From assembly GCA_004335835.1 (NCBI GenBank), contig RWJK01000884.1, forward strand, positions 1 to 48,764: a DNA stretch of 48,764 nucleotides, written 5' to 3'. The DNA comes from Scenedesmus sp. ARA3. Taxonomy: Eukaryota > Chlorophyta > Chlorophyceae > Sphaeropleales > Scenedesmaceae. Both the position numbers and the translations under genes were made by a program. Below, piece after piece: positions 11,720 to 27,815 of the stretch. Every line of letters begins with the position of its first letter. Positions within the stretch are counted from its first letter, which is position 1. A model generated the notes under the pieces. The model had not been told where the DNA came from. It worked only from the letters and a program-made list of their open reading frames with translations, and did not search any database.

Positions 11720-14700
11720 ATGAGTGGCAGGATGAGGAAGTCACGGCACAAAGTGAGCCTCAGGCACAGTCTGAGCAGCGCACGCTACACGAGGTGCTGC
11801 ATGTTGTCAGCTTCTGCTGTCATCATGCTGCTGCTGCTACTATCATTTTACATTGCAGCCAGTAGCAGCTGTCATTATCACTGACCTATGCTGCCGGGGC
11901 ATTGCTACGTTGTGCAGGCCGTGATCGTTATAGAGACTGATCATGACAACCCGCTGGCTAGCAGCTCAGGGCGCAAGGCCTTTTACTCAGCATTCACCAC
12001 ATTCAACCTGGCAGTCATGGGCAGGTGCGGTCAGCAGCAGCAGCGCTACTTGTGATTGGTGTTTATATTTAACCAGCAGCAGCACCTTGCAAGCAGTTCA
12101 TCGCAGCGCTCAGGCATGCAGGCAGCAGCATGCAAGCGGCTGTCATTGCAGTGCATGGCCTCGATAAAGGGAACACCAGGCAGCTGGCAACCAACAGTAC
12201 CAGCAGCAGCAGCAGCAGCGCCGTACTCCGCCAGTGCTCGCATGTGCTGTCCTTCCTGCAAGAATACTTGCACTCCCTGCCTGTGGTTGTAGCATGTGTT
12301 GCACACCTGTCACGTTGCTCGGCTTACTGCAGCAACCGCACCATTCTGTATGGAGCCTCATGTGCTGCTGTTCTTTTCCCCCGGCCAGCCGCCATGGTTT
12401 GCTCGGCTTCAGTAACAACCACCCGCTCTTTATTCACTCCCTGATTACTGTGTGCCTGTGCTGCTCCCTGCAGCTCTGTGCTGCCCATGCCGTATGCGAT
12501 GAGCCACACAGGTGCTGCCATTGGCCTGGCCACCATGCTGCTGGTTGCGTTATGCAACGACTTCACCAGCATGCTCATGGTCAACAACGCATACGAAACT
12601 GGCCTGGACAGCTATGAGAGCCTTGCACTGTGGGCGGGAGGGCCCAAGTGGAAGGTGAGGCCAGCGGCTGCAGCAACAGCAGTGTGCTTGGTACTCCGGG
12701 TGCCTGCAGCTCCTGCAGCAGCAGCAGCAGCAGCATCAATAGCACAGTTGTGACAAGCGCCCCGTGGACACGGCTGCAATTGCCTCAGCTGCAGCAACGC
12801 AGCAACAGGTACGGTAGGAGCTGCCGCAGCGCTCATCACTGCTTGCAGCACTTGAGGTACAAAGCCCTTTGTCCAGCACTGACAGTCTTGCTGCCATCTG
12901 CAACTCGCTGTTGCTGTACAGGTGTTCACGCAAGTCACGCTGATAGCGCTGCTGTGGGGCCCCAACAGTGGCGGGCTCAGCTTGATGGGTGACGTGGCAC
13001 AAGTCATGTGCGACCGTGCATTCGGCAACCCGCCTACGCTAGGGCACTTCTTTGGGCTTCCCACCAGCAGCAGCAGCAGCAGCAGCAACAGCACCCTAAC
13101 AGCAGCAGCAGGAGCAACAGCAGCAATTACAGCAGCAGACAGTCCAGTTGGGAGCTTTGACAGCTTTGCAGGAGCAGCAGCAGCAGCAGCAGCAGCATCA
13201 CCCTACGCCTCCTGGGTGCCGGACTCGCTGCTGCACAGCACGAACCTGGGCTGGCTGCTGAATGGCCAGGCGCTAATGGTGCTGATGACGATCATTGCAG
13301 TTTACCCCCTCAGCTGCCAGAAGCACATGCGCAGCCTGGAGAGCGCTGCTGGTGTTGGGCTGCTGATTGTGGCGGCGCTGTGTGGGCTGCTGGGCTACAA
13401 GGCGTGGAGCCAAGGCTTTCCTGCTGTGGCAAGTGGAGAGTTCCCGCTGTGGAGCTTGCGGGTGAGTTGCCAGAGTGTGTGTTGTTGCTATGAGTGCTAT
13501 GTGGCTCTTGACTGCTCTATGGTTGGCGGGTGCTGTGGTATTCGATACTTCAGTGCGCTTGAGGGCTGCTGTGCGGTGAACCGGGCGTGGGTGGGTGGTA
13601 CGGGGCTGCTGATTGTTGCGGCGCTGTGTGGGCTGCTGGCGTACAAGGTGTAGGTGAAGCCAGGGCTGGCCTGCTGTGACGTTTTAGAGAGTTCCCGTTG
13701 TGGAGCTTGGGTGAGCAGTGTGGAGGTGGGAGCGTTTTGAAGGTGGCTGCTGTGTATGTTTTTGTGTGCTTGGAGGGCTTGGTTGCGCTAGTTGGCGGCA
13801 GCAGGCGAAGACGAATTCTGGGATGCTGATACTGTGGCTTTCGCGAGAGTGATTGCGCAGGTGCTTGGGACGGTCTCTTGAAGCGTCAGGGCTGCGTGCT
13901 GTTGCAAAGGTGCAAGCTATGCTTGGAGGACTAGCATGCAGCTGCCGCTCTCTCCCGTTGTCTGCTGTCAACCCTTGTTTGTACCTGCTGCTGCAGGTGA
14001 CTGCGGACCTGGACCTTTTTGGTCAATGGGGCTGTGTGCTGTTGCGAGGTCACTAACTATGCTTGCAGGGCTAGCATGCAACCGCCTCTTTTCCGCCTTG
14101 TCTGCTGTTAAGACTACTGCAATCACTGCTCTCACCTCCTGCTGCAGGTGACTGCTGACCTGCCCGAGGCGTTCAGCCTGCTGGGCTTTGCCTTCTACCT
14201 GCAGCCGCTGATGATGCCCATCATCCGCGAGATGCCCGAGGGCAGGACGGGCCGCAACGCGCTCTCCGCAGCCGTGCACGCATCCGTGCTGGGTGAGTAG
14301 GGGCTGACAAGGGAGACTATGCAGCACGTGCAGTAGCGGTGCATGCAGCTTTGCTGGGTGTGGTGGGGCAGGTGGATGCGCCTTTTCGTGCCTGCGGGTA
14401 GCACCTTTGAAGGGCGAGCAGATCCTGTGCTGCTGATCTGCATGCTGCTGCGAGTATGTGCATGCTGCGACGGAAGATTTGACGCAAGTTCACTTACAAG
14501 GAATGAACAAACCACTATTGACATGCTGCTGTGCTGCTGCTGCCACCCTGCAGGCAGCTGCCTGGTGCTGTACGCCTGCGCGGGTTTTTTCGGCGCCGCA
14601 CTCTTTGGCCACAGCACGCGTGGCAACGTGATGGTCAATGACATCCTGGGGGACTCCCTAGGCCGGCTAGGGTTTGGGGTTGTGTACGGCGCCATGATGC

Positions 14701-15680
14701 TGTACCTTGCTGCGGGCGCTGCTGCCAGCCAGTACCCGCTGCGGGCCGCGATTGATATGGCGCTGATGGGGGCGCGCGTGCCCATGACGCGGCCGCGAGC
14801 GGTGAGTTGCCAGCTGGCGGCGCTGATATCGTACGAATGCATGATTAGTGCGCTAATATGTTCTGTTGTGTATCTCATCCAGGGCGTGTCCCTCAGCGTA
14901 AGACTCACCCCTGCCTTTCGCATTCAGTGTAACTAAACGCGTGTCTGTGTGCCTTGTTACTGCTGCAGATGTGCATCCAGGGCGTGACGCTCAGCGTGAG
15001 CCTGTGCATCGCGCTGCTCAACCCGGGCGGCGCGGAGAAGATCTATGCGCTGGTGGGCGCGTCCGGCGTGTGCATCGTGTGCTACGTGCTGCCGGTGTGG
15101 TTCCACTTGCGCCTGATGCACGTGCGGCGGCAGGCGGCCAAGAGCCAGGTGGGTGCTGTGACACATGCGGCTACGTTTTTGCAGTTTTTGGCGTTGTCAT
15201 ATCCTTACTGTTGTGTTGCAATGATTGCATTTGGTGTGGGCATAACCTGCCATGCGCTACTGGAGCCTTTGCACGTTTTAAATAATACAGGATGCAACAC
15301 AGTGCAATGACAAGTTGTGGCTGCTTTGTGTCGTGCTGCTGCCTCTCTGCCACCTGTCTGTCATGCAGGTTACTACTGCTGCTGCGTCACCACAGCCTGA
15401 CGTCGAGCAGCTGGCTGTGCCTCTGCTGTATGCAAGCCCTCATAGCTCAGCCTCTAGCCTAGCAGCACTGGCGGCAGCAGCAGCAGCAACAGCAGCTGGA
15501 TACGGCCAGGCTGGCAGTGGCAGCAGCAGACTAAGTTTGGCAAGCCGGTGTAGGCTAGCCTGGGTGTGGCTGCGGTCAGCAATGCAGGTGCTGCTGCCGC
15601 TGTTTGTGATGGTTGTGGGCATCGGGTTCAGCGCTGCTGCGATGTATGTGGCTGTGAACAACATAATCAAGGGCAGCTGA
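11720..15680 (+). CDS. Amino acid transporter, AAAP/SLC38-like
   Basis: Eight exons: 11720-11752, 11918-12024, 12474-12654, 12922-13461, 14148-14292, 14554-14801, 14969-15148 and 15369-15680. They give 581 residues with matching phases. The start is chosen because gccaccATG is an ideal initiation context, and an 11-codon first exon ends at a strong donor (CAAA|GTGAGC) that joins exon 2 in frame. The family is shown by the opening helix (FYSAFTTFNLAVMGSSVLPMPYA), then ALMVLMTIIAVYPLSCQKHMRSLE, then FSLLGFAFYLQPLMMPIIREMP. About 11 hydrophobic helices are visible, the last ending in VGIGFSAAAMYVAVNNII. Such carriers move neutral amino acids with H+ or Na+ at the plasma or vacuolar membrane. Ser/Ala homopolymers encoded by CAG-type repeats sit in one loop (13063-13200), and an Ala-rich loop lies near the C-terminus (about 15470-15500). 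Substrate cannot be told from sequence. Confidence 0.85.
13599..13717 (+). repeat. Echo copy of AAAP exon 4 3' end
   Basis: GLLIVAALCGLL and the segment around GEFPLWSL are repeated from 13363-13461, including a donor-like GTGAGC after the copy. The middle has diverged and contains an in-frame TAG after YKV. Confidence 0.85.
13899..14030 (+). repeat. Echo copy of AAAP exon 5 acceptor region
   Basis: A segment of about 130 bases is repeated just upstream of exon 5. It includes a ctagcatgca block, a ttgtctgctgt block, and ctgctgcag followed by the exon start (GTGACTGC, then GACCTG). The copy diverges after VTADL. Confidence 0.8.
14875..14912 (+). repeat. Echo copy of AAAP exon 7 start
   Basis: catccagggcgtg followed by ctcagcgt matches the real exon at 14972-15000 (IQGVTLSV). 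It lies about 100 bases upstream, within the intron. Confidence 0.75.
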
Positions 15681-17129
15681 TGAGCCGTCGCTGGCCGATA
15701 GTGCTCTTGTATGTTGCATACGCATGTGTGTTGCTGGCCTATGCTGCAGGGATGTGTTGCATGTGTCTGCGTAACGCAGGTCCAGGCATTGCAGCGATGC
15801 ATTGCAGCAGTGCGCAGCTGCGCCCAATGGGGCGTTGTATACTACATGTTTTGTTTGTTTGTGTTGTGGAGGTGGTGTGGTTCTGCCTGCTTGTCGTCCT
15901 CTCAGCTGCTGCACATGTTGGCTTCAGTGCAAGGCTGTGTGCGAATGACACACGGTCAACGCAGGCGTACTGATCTGAACTGTTCTATCCAACCTGCTAC
16001 AGCTGTTAGTGCAATTCTACGCAGCGCTGTCCCGGCCTTGAGTATGGCTCCCCTGTTGCTTCAGCAGGAGTGTGCTTCTCCGGCAACACGTCATTATGTT
16101 GTCAGATGTGTGCTAGGTTGCTGTGTGTTGTCATCATACGGACATCTAGATATTGCACTGCCTGGCTTCAGAATCATGAGTCAAGCGGACGTGCACATGC
16201 ACATGCACATGCACACACAACCTGCCTGGTGGTGCTGAGCGTCCCAGCGCTTCACTGTCCAGGTTTGTGTCTGTTTTGTCAACAACTGTGTTGCCTGTGC
16301 GACCAACTGTTTGTGGGCAGGGGCACTGTGTCAGTGACAGCAGCAGGGCTTGCTTTGGCAAGCAGGTGGCCATGTATGCAAACGCTGCACATGGTGTTTT
16401 GCATTCGTTATCCATTGATTCTGCCACTTTTGCCCAGCCTTTTGCGGGTGGCTGGTTGTGTCGTTCGCAGCACGGCTGTGTACTGCTGCTGCTAGCAGCA
16501 TTTCTTTGTTGCCATCAGCGTGTCAACGCATAATGCGACTGCAGGGTTTTGAACTTGAGATCTGCCAACTGGGCAGTCGTCACGGTGTACATATGTACTG
16601 TATAGCAAGCCACTTGCTTGTTGCTGGTTCATGCGCATCAACGAGTATGTTATGTCAGGTGTTGCTGTTCAATCACGATTTGTTTGGTGGCATCTGGTAG
16701 CAGTGTGAAGTGTTGTTATGAATGCAGGTAATGCAAAAGACACATAGGAGCAGAAGCAGGAGCTGCACATGCTTGCAATCTGAGGTTCAGCAGCCATGGT
16801 GGCCTTTTGGGGGACCACTTCTAGCCATGTGAGTACTCATTATGCTTGGAATGACTGACCCGCTTGCACGTTGTACCAATTTTATACTGAAGGCATGACC
16901 TGAAACCTGGTCCAGAGTATGGCGGTTGTAACAGCGTGCCAACGGCGGATTGATTACTACATGCTATGTTCCATGTTTGACCATAAACTGCTCTCTTACG
17001 TCGTGCTTCCCCGTCAAACTGGGATCTTGACGAAGTGGCATCGTGTGCGACTGTCAAGCACCGGCCATTGGCAGTGAGCACTCGACACAACTGCTGTTGA
17101 CTTGCATCAAGACGTACAAAATCGAGACA
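15681..17129. other. Intergenic spacer, AAAP / FKBP genes
   Basis: 1.45 kb with no recognisable gene on either strand. A short (acatgc)n run is at 16194-16215. Open frames here lack family signatures. Confidence 0.6.
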
Positions 17130-19181
17130 ATGCAGGCCATTCGGTTGCGGCGAGGTGTCAGTGCTAGTGCAGGCAGCAGCAGGAGCACAGCAGCACGCAC
17201 GCTGGTCACCCCTCACCTGGCACGGTTGCACAGACGACCAAGTGCACCAGTAGATGCCACTGCCAACTTCCAGTGTCGAGGCGTGCAGCAGCTGCCTCAG
17301 GCTTTGCAGCAGCGGCAGCAACAGCGGCAGCAGCTCGTCAGGTGCAGCAGCAGTAGCGGCAATTCTGGTGAGTCAGGTTCCTGCAACCTAGGCACAGTAG
17401 CTGGCATATATAAGGCGCGCCAGTGGGCAGGCAGAAACAATGCTTGAGCTGCATCTGAAATATGCCTGCAGAGCCTACAACAACGCCGACTCCTGTGGTA
17501 GTGGTGGAAGGTGACATCGTGACTTTCCACATGACGTGTGCGGACGCTGATGGCAAGGTAGGGCCTCGGCAGACCCTACACTTGCCTGCCTGCGCTTGTT
17601 GGAGATTTACAGCAGCATTCCAGTAAGTTAAGGCGCTGAATACAAGCAAGGGTGTGCTCATTGTATCATATGTCATGTGCTGTGCAGTGTGAGCAGTAAG
17701 TGCCTTGAACTCGACCACCTCATAGAGCTGTGTATTGGTCATCACAGATCAACGCAGCATGGGGACCGCAAAACACGTGTCAAGCGGTTGCTTGATGCTG
17801 ATGCACCACTTGCTGTATGCATATGCGGCACTGTCGCTGTTGTGAGCAGATCCTGGAGTCCACCACGGACGGCAGCAAAGAGAACGAGCCCATGGCATTT
17901 GAGATTGGCGCAGGCGACATCATCAACAACCCCTTGTTCCAGGTAGGGGATAGCAACGGCAGATGCAGCGGTAGCTACTGTGATATTTCAAGTAGTGGAA
18001 CTCAATGGCGGGAGCAGCAGATGGGCAGCGGACACAGTGGCAACAGGACACGCTGTCCTGAGTGTGCAGCTGTTGCCAGACGCTGTGGCGGCAGCAGCAG
18101 CAGCACCAGAGTCCAATGGCAACCGCAGTATGACCAAAGGGTGGGGGCGGCAGCAGCAGCAGCGAAGCACGAGTCGTGTGCGGCTGCAGCATTACGCGCA
18201 AAAGGCAATTGACGTGTGCGCCTCCTGCTGCCGCCCACACCACATGTACTGTACCACTGCGCGCGAGCATGCCGCTGACCTCGTGCGATGTTATGTGCTG
18301 TCGTAAGATGCCAAGCATACATGCAAACTCTGCACAGGGGCAGCTCCGTGTGCCATCCATGCTGCTGTTCTACACAATTACCATGCTCAACTTGAGTATG
18401 CGGACAAACCTGACTGCACCCCTGCGCCGATTGCTGCTGTGCGCTGCTGCCGCAGGCGTTTGATGGTGCGCTGCGCGGCCTGGCTGTGGGTGAGTCTGTG
18501 GAGCTGCAGATGTCTGGCCCTGAGTGGCAGAGTGAGCTGCTGTTTTCCGTGCCGCGTGACCACCCCGAGATTGAGCGCCTGGAAGGCCGATACAAGAAGT
18601 GAGTGGAGGGTGGCACTGCCCTAACTCACAGTGCTGCTCTGTTTGGCCTCACACCTCAGGCTGTACATTGTCCTTATAAAAAAACCTACAGTATGTTGTA
18701 GCATGGAGTTGAGCTTGATTGAGAGTGGCTAGGGCCTGGCTGCGGGCCTGGCTGTGGAGCTGACCTAAGGCACCCGGCACTGACTCCGCATTGCTGCTGC
18801 TGCTGCTGCTGCTGCTGCATTTGCAGCTTGAGGGGACTGGCTGAGGGCCTGGCAGTGGAGCTGGCCTTTGGCACTTAACACTGACTCCGCATTGCTGCTG
18901 CTGCTGCTGCTGCTGCTGCATTGCAGCCTGGGTGGCCTGGCTGAGAGCCTGGCAGTGGAGTTGGCCTTTGGCACCTAACACTGACTCCGCTTTGCTGCTG
19001 CTGCTGCATTTGCAGCCTCGGGGGTCTGGCTGAGGGCCTGGCAGTGGAGCTGGCCAATGGCAGCATGGCAGTGGTGGTGGAGGCGGGACCTGAGGCAGTG
19101 AAGCTGGATGCCAACAGCATGATGGCTGGCAAGACGCTGCTGTTCACGCTTGAGGTGCTGGGCATTGACAGCAGCAACTAG
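17130..19181 (+). CDS. SlyD-like FKBP peptidyl-prolyl isomerase, probably plastidial
   Basis: Five exons: 17130-17367, 17472-17557, 17850-17942, 18456-18598 and 19016-19181. They give 241 residues in phase. The first about 80 residues are Arg/Ser/Gln-rich with almost no acidic residues, as in an algal organelle transit peptide. The rest follows the SlyD-type layout. A first FKBP half reads VTFHMTCADADGKILEST and MAFEIGAGDIINNP, then FDGALRGLAVGES. An insert-in-flap segment follows (FSVPRDHPEIERLEGRYKN and GGLAEGLAVELANG). The closing strand is AGKTLLFTLEVLGID. Such proteins catalyse cis-trans proline isomerisation and act as folding chaperones. SlyD's His-rich metal tail is absent. A TGTAA lies 61 bases after the stop. 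Plastid rather than mitochondrial targeting is inferred. Confidence 0.83.
17407..17414 (+). promoter_or_regulatory. Intron-1 TATA box in FKBP gene
   Basis: TATATAAG is a near-perfect TATA box inside intron 1. ATG at 17462 lies 48 bases downstream, in frame with exon 2 (MPAEPTTTPT), so a leaderless, cytosolic-type isoform could arise. An out-of-frame ATG at 17440 would precede it. No comparable TATA box is seen before 17130. Confidence 0.45.
18715..19010 (+). repeat. Three echo copies of FKBP last-exon start
   Basis: Before the real acceptor (exon start 19016) lie copies starting after TTGCAG at 18826 and 18926, plus an older one around 18727-18775. The period is about 90-100 bases. Each is followed by ctgactccg, then a CTG tract leading to the next acceptor. 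The copies at 18827 and 18927 read in frame (LAEGLAVELAFGT and LAESLAVELAFGT), then stop at TAA where the real exon reads LANGSMAV. Confidence 0.9.
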
Positions 19182-19241
19182 TGTACTGTGGTGCCGCGGC
19201 GCGTGTGACGCAGCCACAGCAATGATGCTGTGTTCCCGTCG

Positions 19242-19246
19242 TGTAA
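19242..19246 (+). terminator. TGTAA poly(A) signal of the FKBP gene
   Basis: TGTAA, the usual chlorophyte polyadenylation signal, lies 61 bases after the FKBP stop codon. Confidence 0.5.
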
Positions 19247-19298
19247 CACACACTTCGTGATGGCTTGATAAGTCTAATGAGCCGGATGCCCAGAGTTG

Positions 19299-19345
19299 GC
19301 TGTTCACGCTGGAGGTGCTGGGCATTGACAGCGGCAACGGCAACG
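19299..19345 (+). repeat. Echo copy of FKBP C-terminal coding end
   Basis: It repeats LFTLEVLGIDS from the end of the gene, about 160 bases downstream of the stop, with GGCAAC in place of the stop region. It lies beyond the poly(A) signal and is not expected to be translated. Confidence 0.8.
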
Positions 19346-19635
19346 CGTCACATGGAAGCCGCCCCGTGCGGCCTGCTTGCAGCAAGCAGCGCACGCTTGT
19401 GGCAGCTCTGCACGGCCCGGCGAGGCTAGCGCAGCTGCATCCCAACCCACCTGCAGATGCATATCATTGATTACTGCTGTAACAAGCGCACATGCACGAA
19501 CCTGCAGCCGGGCAAGTACTACAGGCCTGGTAAATCACACTCTGTACTATAAGTGTAGCACACTGCACTGTATGATTTACCGAAAGTCAGCCACAGCTGG
19601 CACAACCCAGGTGACCAAGCAACTCATCAAAGCTA

Positions 19636-21899
19636 TTAGGCGCCACCCTCATTGCTGCCGGCTGCTTGCGTGCCACCTTGCGTCTCATAATCCGGCCCCT
19701 CAACAGCCCCTTGCTGCTCCTGCTGCGCAGCGCCACCCGCGGCTGCAGCTGCTGCTGCTGCCACACCTTCCCCGCCACTCCCTCCAGCTGCTGCCGCAGC
19801 CGCTGCCGCCTCTGGCGCTGCCTGTGCCGGCGGCTTTGTGCATGCGCATAGCCGCCGCATATAGTTGGCAGTAGCATCGCACGAAAAGCTCGCATCTGGC
19901 GTGTTAGCCGGCCCCACAAGGCACAGCGCAGGCCTGCTCGCCTTTGGAGCCTCTGGATCTACTGCTGCTGGCATTGAGGGTGTATGCTGCTCCTCTATGC
20001 AGCCGGCCTCGCAATTAGTGACCTCCCGCAGCCTGTCGCAGCTGTTGAGGAAGTGCAGGTGCTGCTGCGAGCAGGCCAGGCCCTTCTGCTGGCACATGGT
20101 GCCGCAAGAGGCGCCGGCAGCAGTCAGCAGCACTGTCACGCCGTCAAGGCTGCCTGCAGGAAGCGGCGCAGATAGCTGCAGGCAGGACAGCGCCGGGGAA
20201 CAAGGAGACAACAGCAAAAGCAGCAGTGCAAGGACATAGGTCAGGCGATGCAGACATTTCTTTGGCTAGGCTGCATACAGGTCTGCCACAGCATTGAAAA
20301 AGGCAGCCACAGCCTTGCCCGCTGCGGCAGCAATGAGCAGGGTCTGTCGCTTGAATGACGCAGCAGGCGACACAGCTGCCCCTGAACAACTGCCATGCAG
20401 ATGCAGTGCAGCAGCAGCTGATGCCTCTCAATCCATGGCCTGATGCAAAAATGCATGCAGACAGGCCCGCACGCATCTGCTGACACCATTGCATAGGAAC
20501 AACAATCAAAACGAGCTGGCAGCCCTCCCCAGCCTGCCCCTGCCGCCTGCATGGCTCACCATTGGCTTGCCAAGCTTTGAGAAGCAGTGGTGCCTCGCCC
20601 CGATGTATGCATTCTCATGCGAGGTGCTGCGCCCATGTGTGCGGCAAACTGCCAGGCAGTACTCAAACACATCTGCCCACACGCCGCTGTCCTTGTTGTT
20701 TGGCGCGCGGGGCGTTTCCTTGCGCCGCTCCTCCGGCTTGTGCTCGGGCGACATGCAGCATGACACGCAGTGCTCAAAGTTCTCACAGCAGCTGTCCAGC
20801 TTGTTGCACCTGTGTGCAGGAAAAAGGAAGAGCCCATGGCGCAGAGAGCAGGGAGGGGTATGTAAGCCAGGGCAGGCGGGGAGCAGATGGAGAGGCAAGG
20901 TTGTAGCGTAGCAGCAGTGCAGGCGGACTGCGCTGTGACCCCAACGGAAGCGTGTGAGCCGCTGCTGCTGCGCAACAACTGCTGCACACAGAGAGTTTGT
21001 ATGCTGCGCGAGTCAAAAATACACCCAACTGGCAGTTGTATTGCCTGTCCCTGCTGTTGCTGCCCAGCGCTGACTTGTAGCTTCATCCAAAACAACCTCC
21101 GGCACTGCAGCTGCCGCTGCCTGCAAGGCCGTTTGCTTACATGCCGCAGCTGTGCTGTTCGCCTGCTGTGCAGCAGCCTGTGGAGAAGTCCAGCTGCTTG
21201 GCCTTGCAAACCTTGCCCTTGTCATCAGTCATGAGCCAGCTGCAGGCAGCACACACACAGCAGCATCAGCAGCAAGCTAAGGAAGCGCTTCCTGATATGC
21301 AGCGCAAGCATGCACAGCCGCGGAGTGCTGGCTGTATGGTGGTCCATGGGCCATGTTTGCTGTGGTCAAGGCTAGGCTCTGTGGCCCAGGACACATGCAG
21401 CTGCGATTGTTTCCTGCTGCCCTGAGACAGTGCTACTGCATTGAAAGGTCGAGTTGCCGCAAAGCGGGGTTATCTGTGCCGGCCCAGTTGCTTGAGCTGC
21501 CCTAGCTGCTGCATCCTTGCTGCCCACTTCAGTTGGGTTCCCTGTCAGTTGCTCGCTTGGCAGGGGCTAGCAGACACAAGAAACCGCGCTGCTGGCAGCA
21601 TGGCATATCATTTTCACACAACAGCTGTTACTCACGGGCCCTGCATGGTGTTCCTGCAAGATGTAGTGCCTTGCGGCAGCGGCCTGGCAGGTGGTTGATG
21701 GCAGGTGGAGAGCAACAGCAGGATGTCAGCAAGTCTCACAGCCAGCTCCTGCTGAATGCCTGCAGCTGCTGGCATGCACGCACCTGATGAGCAGGCGTCG
21801 GCCAAAGCCTGCATCTCCAGTTGCTGGCGCTACAGCAACGAGACAACCCAAGCACAGCACCAGCAGCAGCTGCTTGCATGCAGTTGCCTGCTGGGCCAT
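19636..21899 (-). CDS. SPRING (C12orf49, DUF2054) homologue with extra Cys-rich domain
   Basis: Five exons: 21784-21899, 21636-21683, 21141-21239, 20560-20809 and 19636-20175. They give 350 residues in phase. The start at 21899 gives a signal sequence or anchor (QLLLVLCLGCLVAVAPATG). The family core is clear: TSCRNTMQG, LMTDDKGKVC (57-66), GCC, CCENFEHCVSCC (95-106), then FEYCLAVCRTHGRSTSHENAY (136-156) and HHCF. In animals SPRING is a Golgi/ER membrane protein that supports Site-1 protease and so SREBP activation. Its role in algae is unknown. After the core, residues 172-270 form a second Cys-rich domain (SCGTMCQQKGLAC, NSCDRLREVTNCEAGC, RRLCAC), which plant and algal members may share. A Pro/Ala/Gly-rich tail (about 272-350) ends the protein. 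I saw no echo exons in this gene. Confidence 0.82.
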
Positions 21900-22567
21900 A
21901 GCTGGGGCTGTGAACGGGACGTGTAGCAGTAGAGCTGACTAAAAACTGTAAGCTATCATATTGAAATGATGAAACAGGCCTGCACTGTGAGGAACAAGAG
22001 CTCGCGGGTAGGTGGAACGTTTGTGCCCGTACCGTGCCTTGGCTATGACCCAGCTAAGCTATCGAAAACAGTAAAGTGCAGATCATTGCATCCAGTGCCT
22101 GCCTGCCATCCTCGTGCCTCAAAGTAGGCAATGGACCTGCCAGTGACATGACAACCAGTGCAACCGCACTGACAACAGAGTGAAATGAATACTTTGATAG
22201 CCATAATGTGTTGTTGTTCGATCCGCAAGCCTTGTGTCCCTTGTCGTCTGCTCAGGCGTTCCTGAGACGAAGTGCTTGCAAGCTCAAGTGCGAAGCGATA
22301 CCACGCCCGCCAGCAGACAGCTCGAGTATCACCAAGGTAATCCTCTACACAAACAGCAGAGTTTAAAGCAGATTGTCGCGCAATTGGTTTCCAGTCAGCC
22401 AGCAGGTCTCTTGTGGTGGGCTGCTGCAGTGCTGCTGGCCATGCAAGGCACGCATTGCCGTGCCATCGGCCTATCTTGCTTTCATTGAACCTTGTGAAAC
22501 TGGTATGCAGGGGCAGGCTTGCACTTGAGCTTCAACAGGCCCAGCCAGAACCAGCAGGGCCAGCAGC
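21900..22567. other. Divergent spacer, SPRING / RF1 genes
   Basis: 668 bases between two facing-away start codons. It should hold both promoters. No gene and no clear TATA box is seen. Confidence 0.6.

Positions 22568-27815
<5,248 letters not shown>

Larger units (their letters stand above)
19182..19635. other. Convergent spacer, FKBP / SPRING genes
   Basis: 454 bases between two stop codons on opposite strands. It holds the FKBP poly(A) signal and the echo copy at 19299-19345; nothing else is recognised. Confidence 0.6.

Noticed and set aside
11548..11793. A start for the AAAP gene at 11548 (MLRPLLCEY...), or a first exon covering 11641-11793
   Set aside because: The frame is closed by TAG at 11629-11631, and the open stretch from 11641 has no ATG. 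The ATG at 11720 with gccacc context and a strong donor at 11753 joins exon 2 in frame.
19299..19460. A longer FKBP C-terminus continuing into GNGNASHGSRPVRP
   Set aside because: The stop at 19179 lies between the coding exon and this copy, and a poly(A) signal precedes it. It is better explained as an echo copy.
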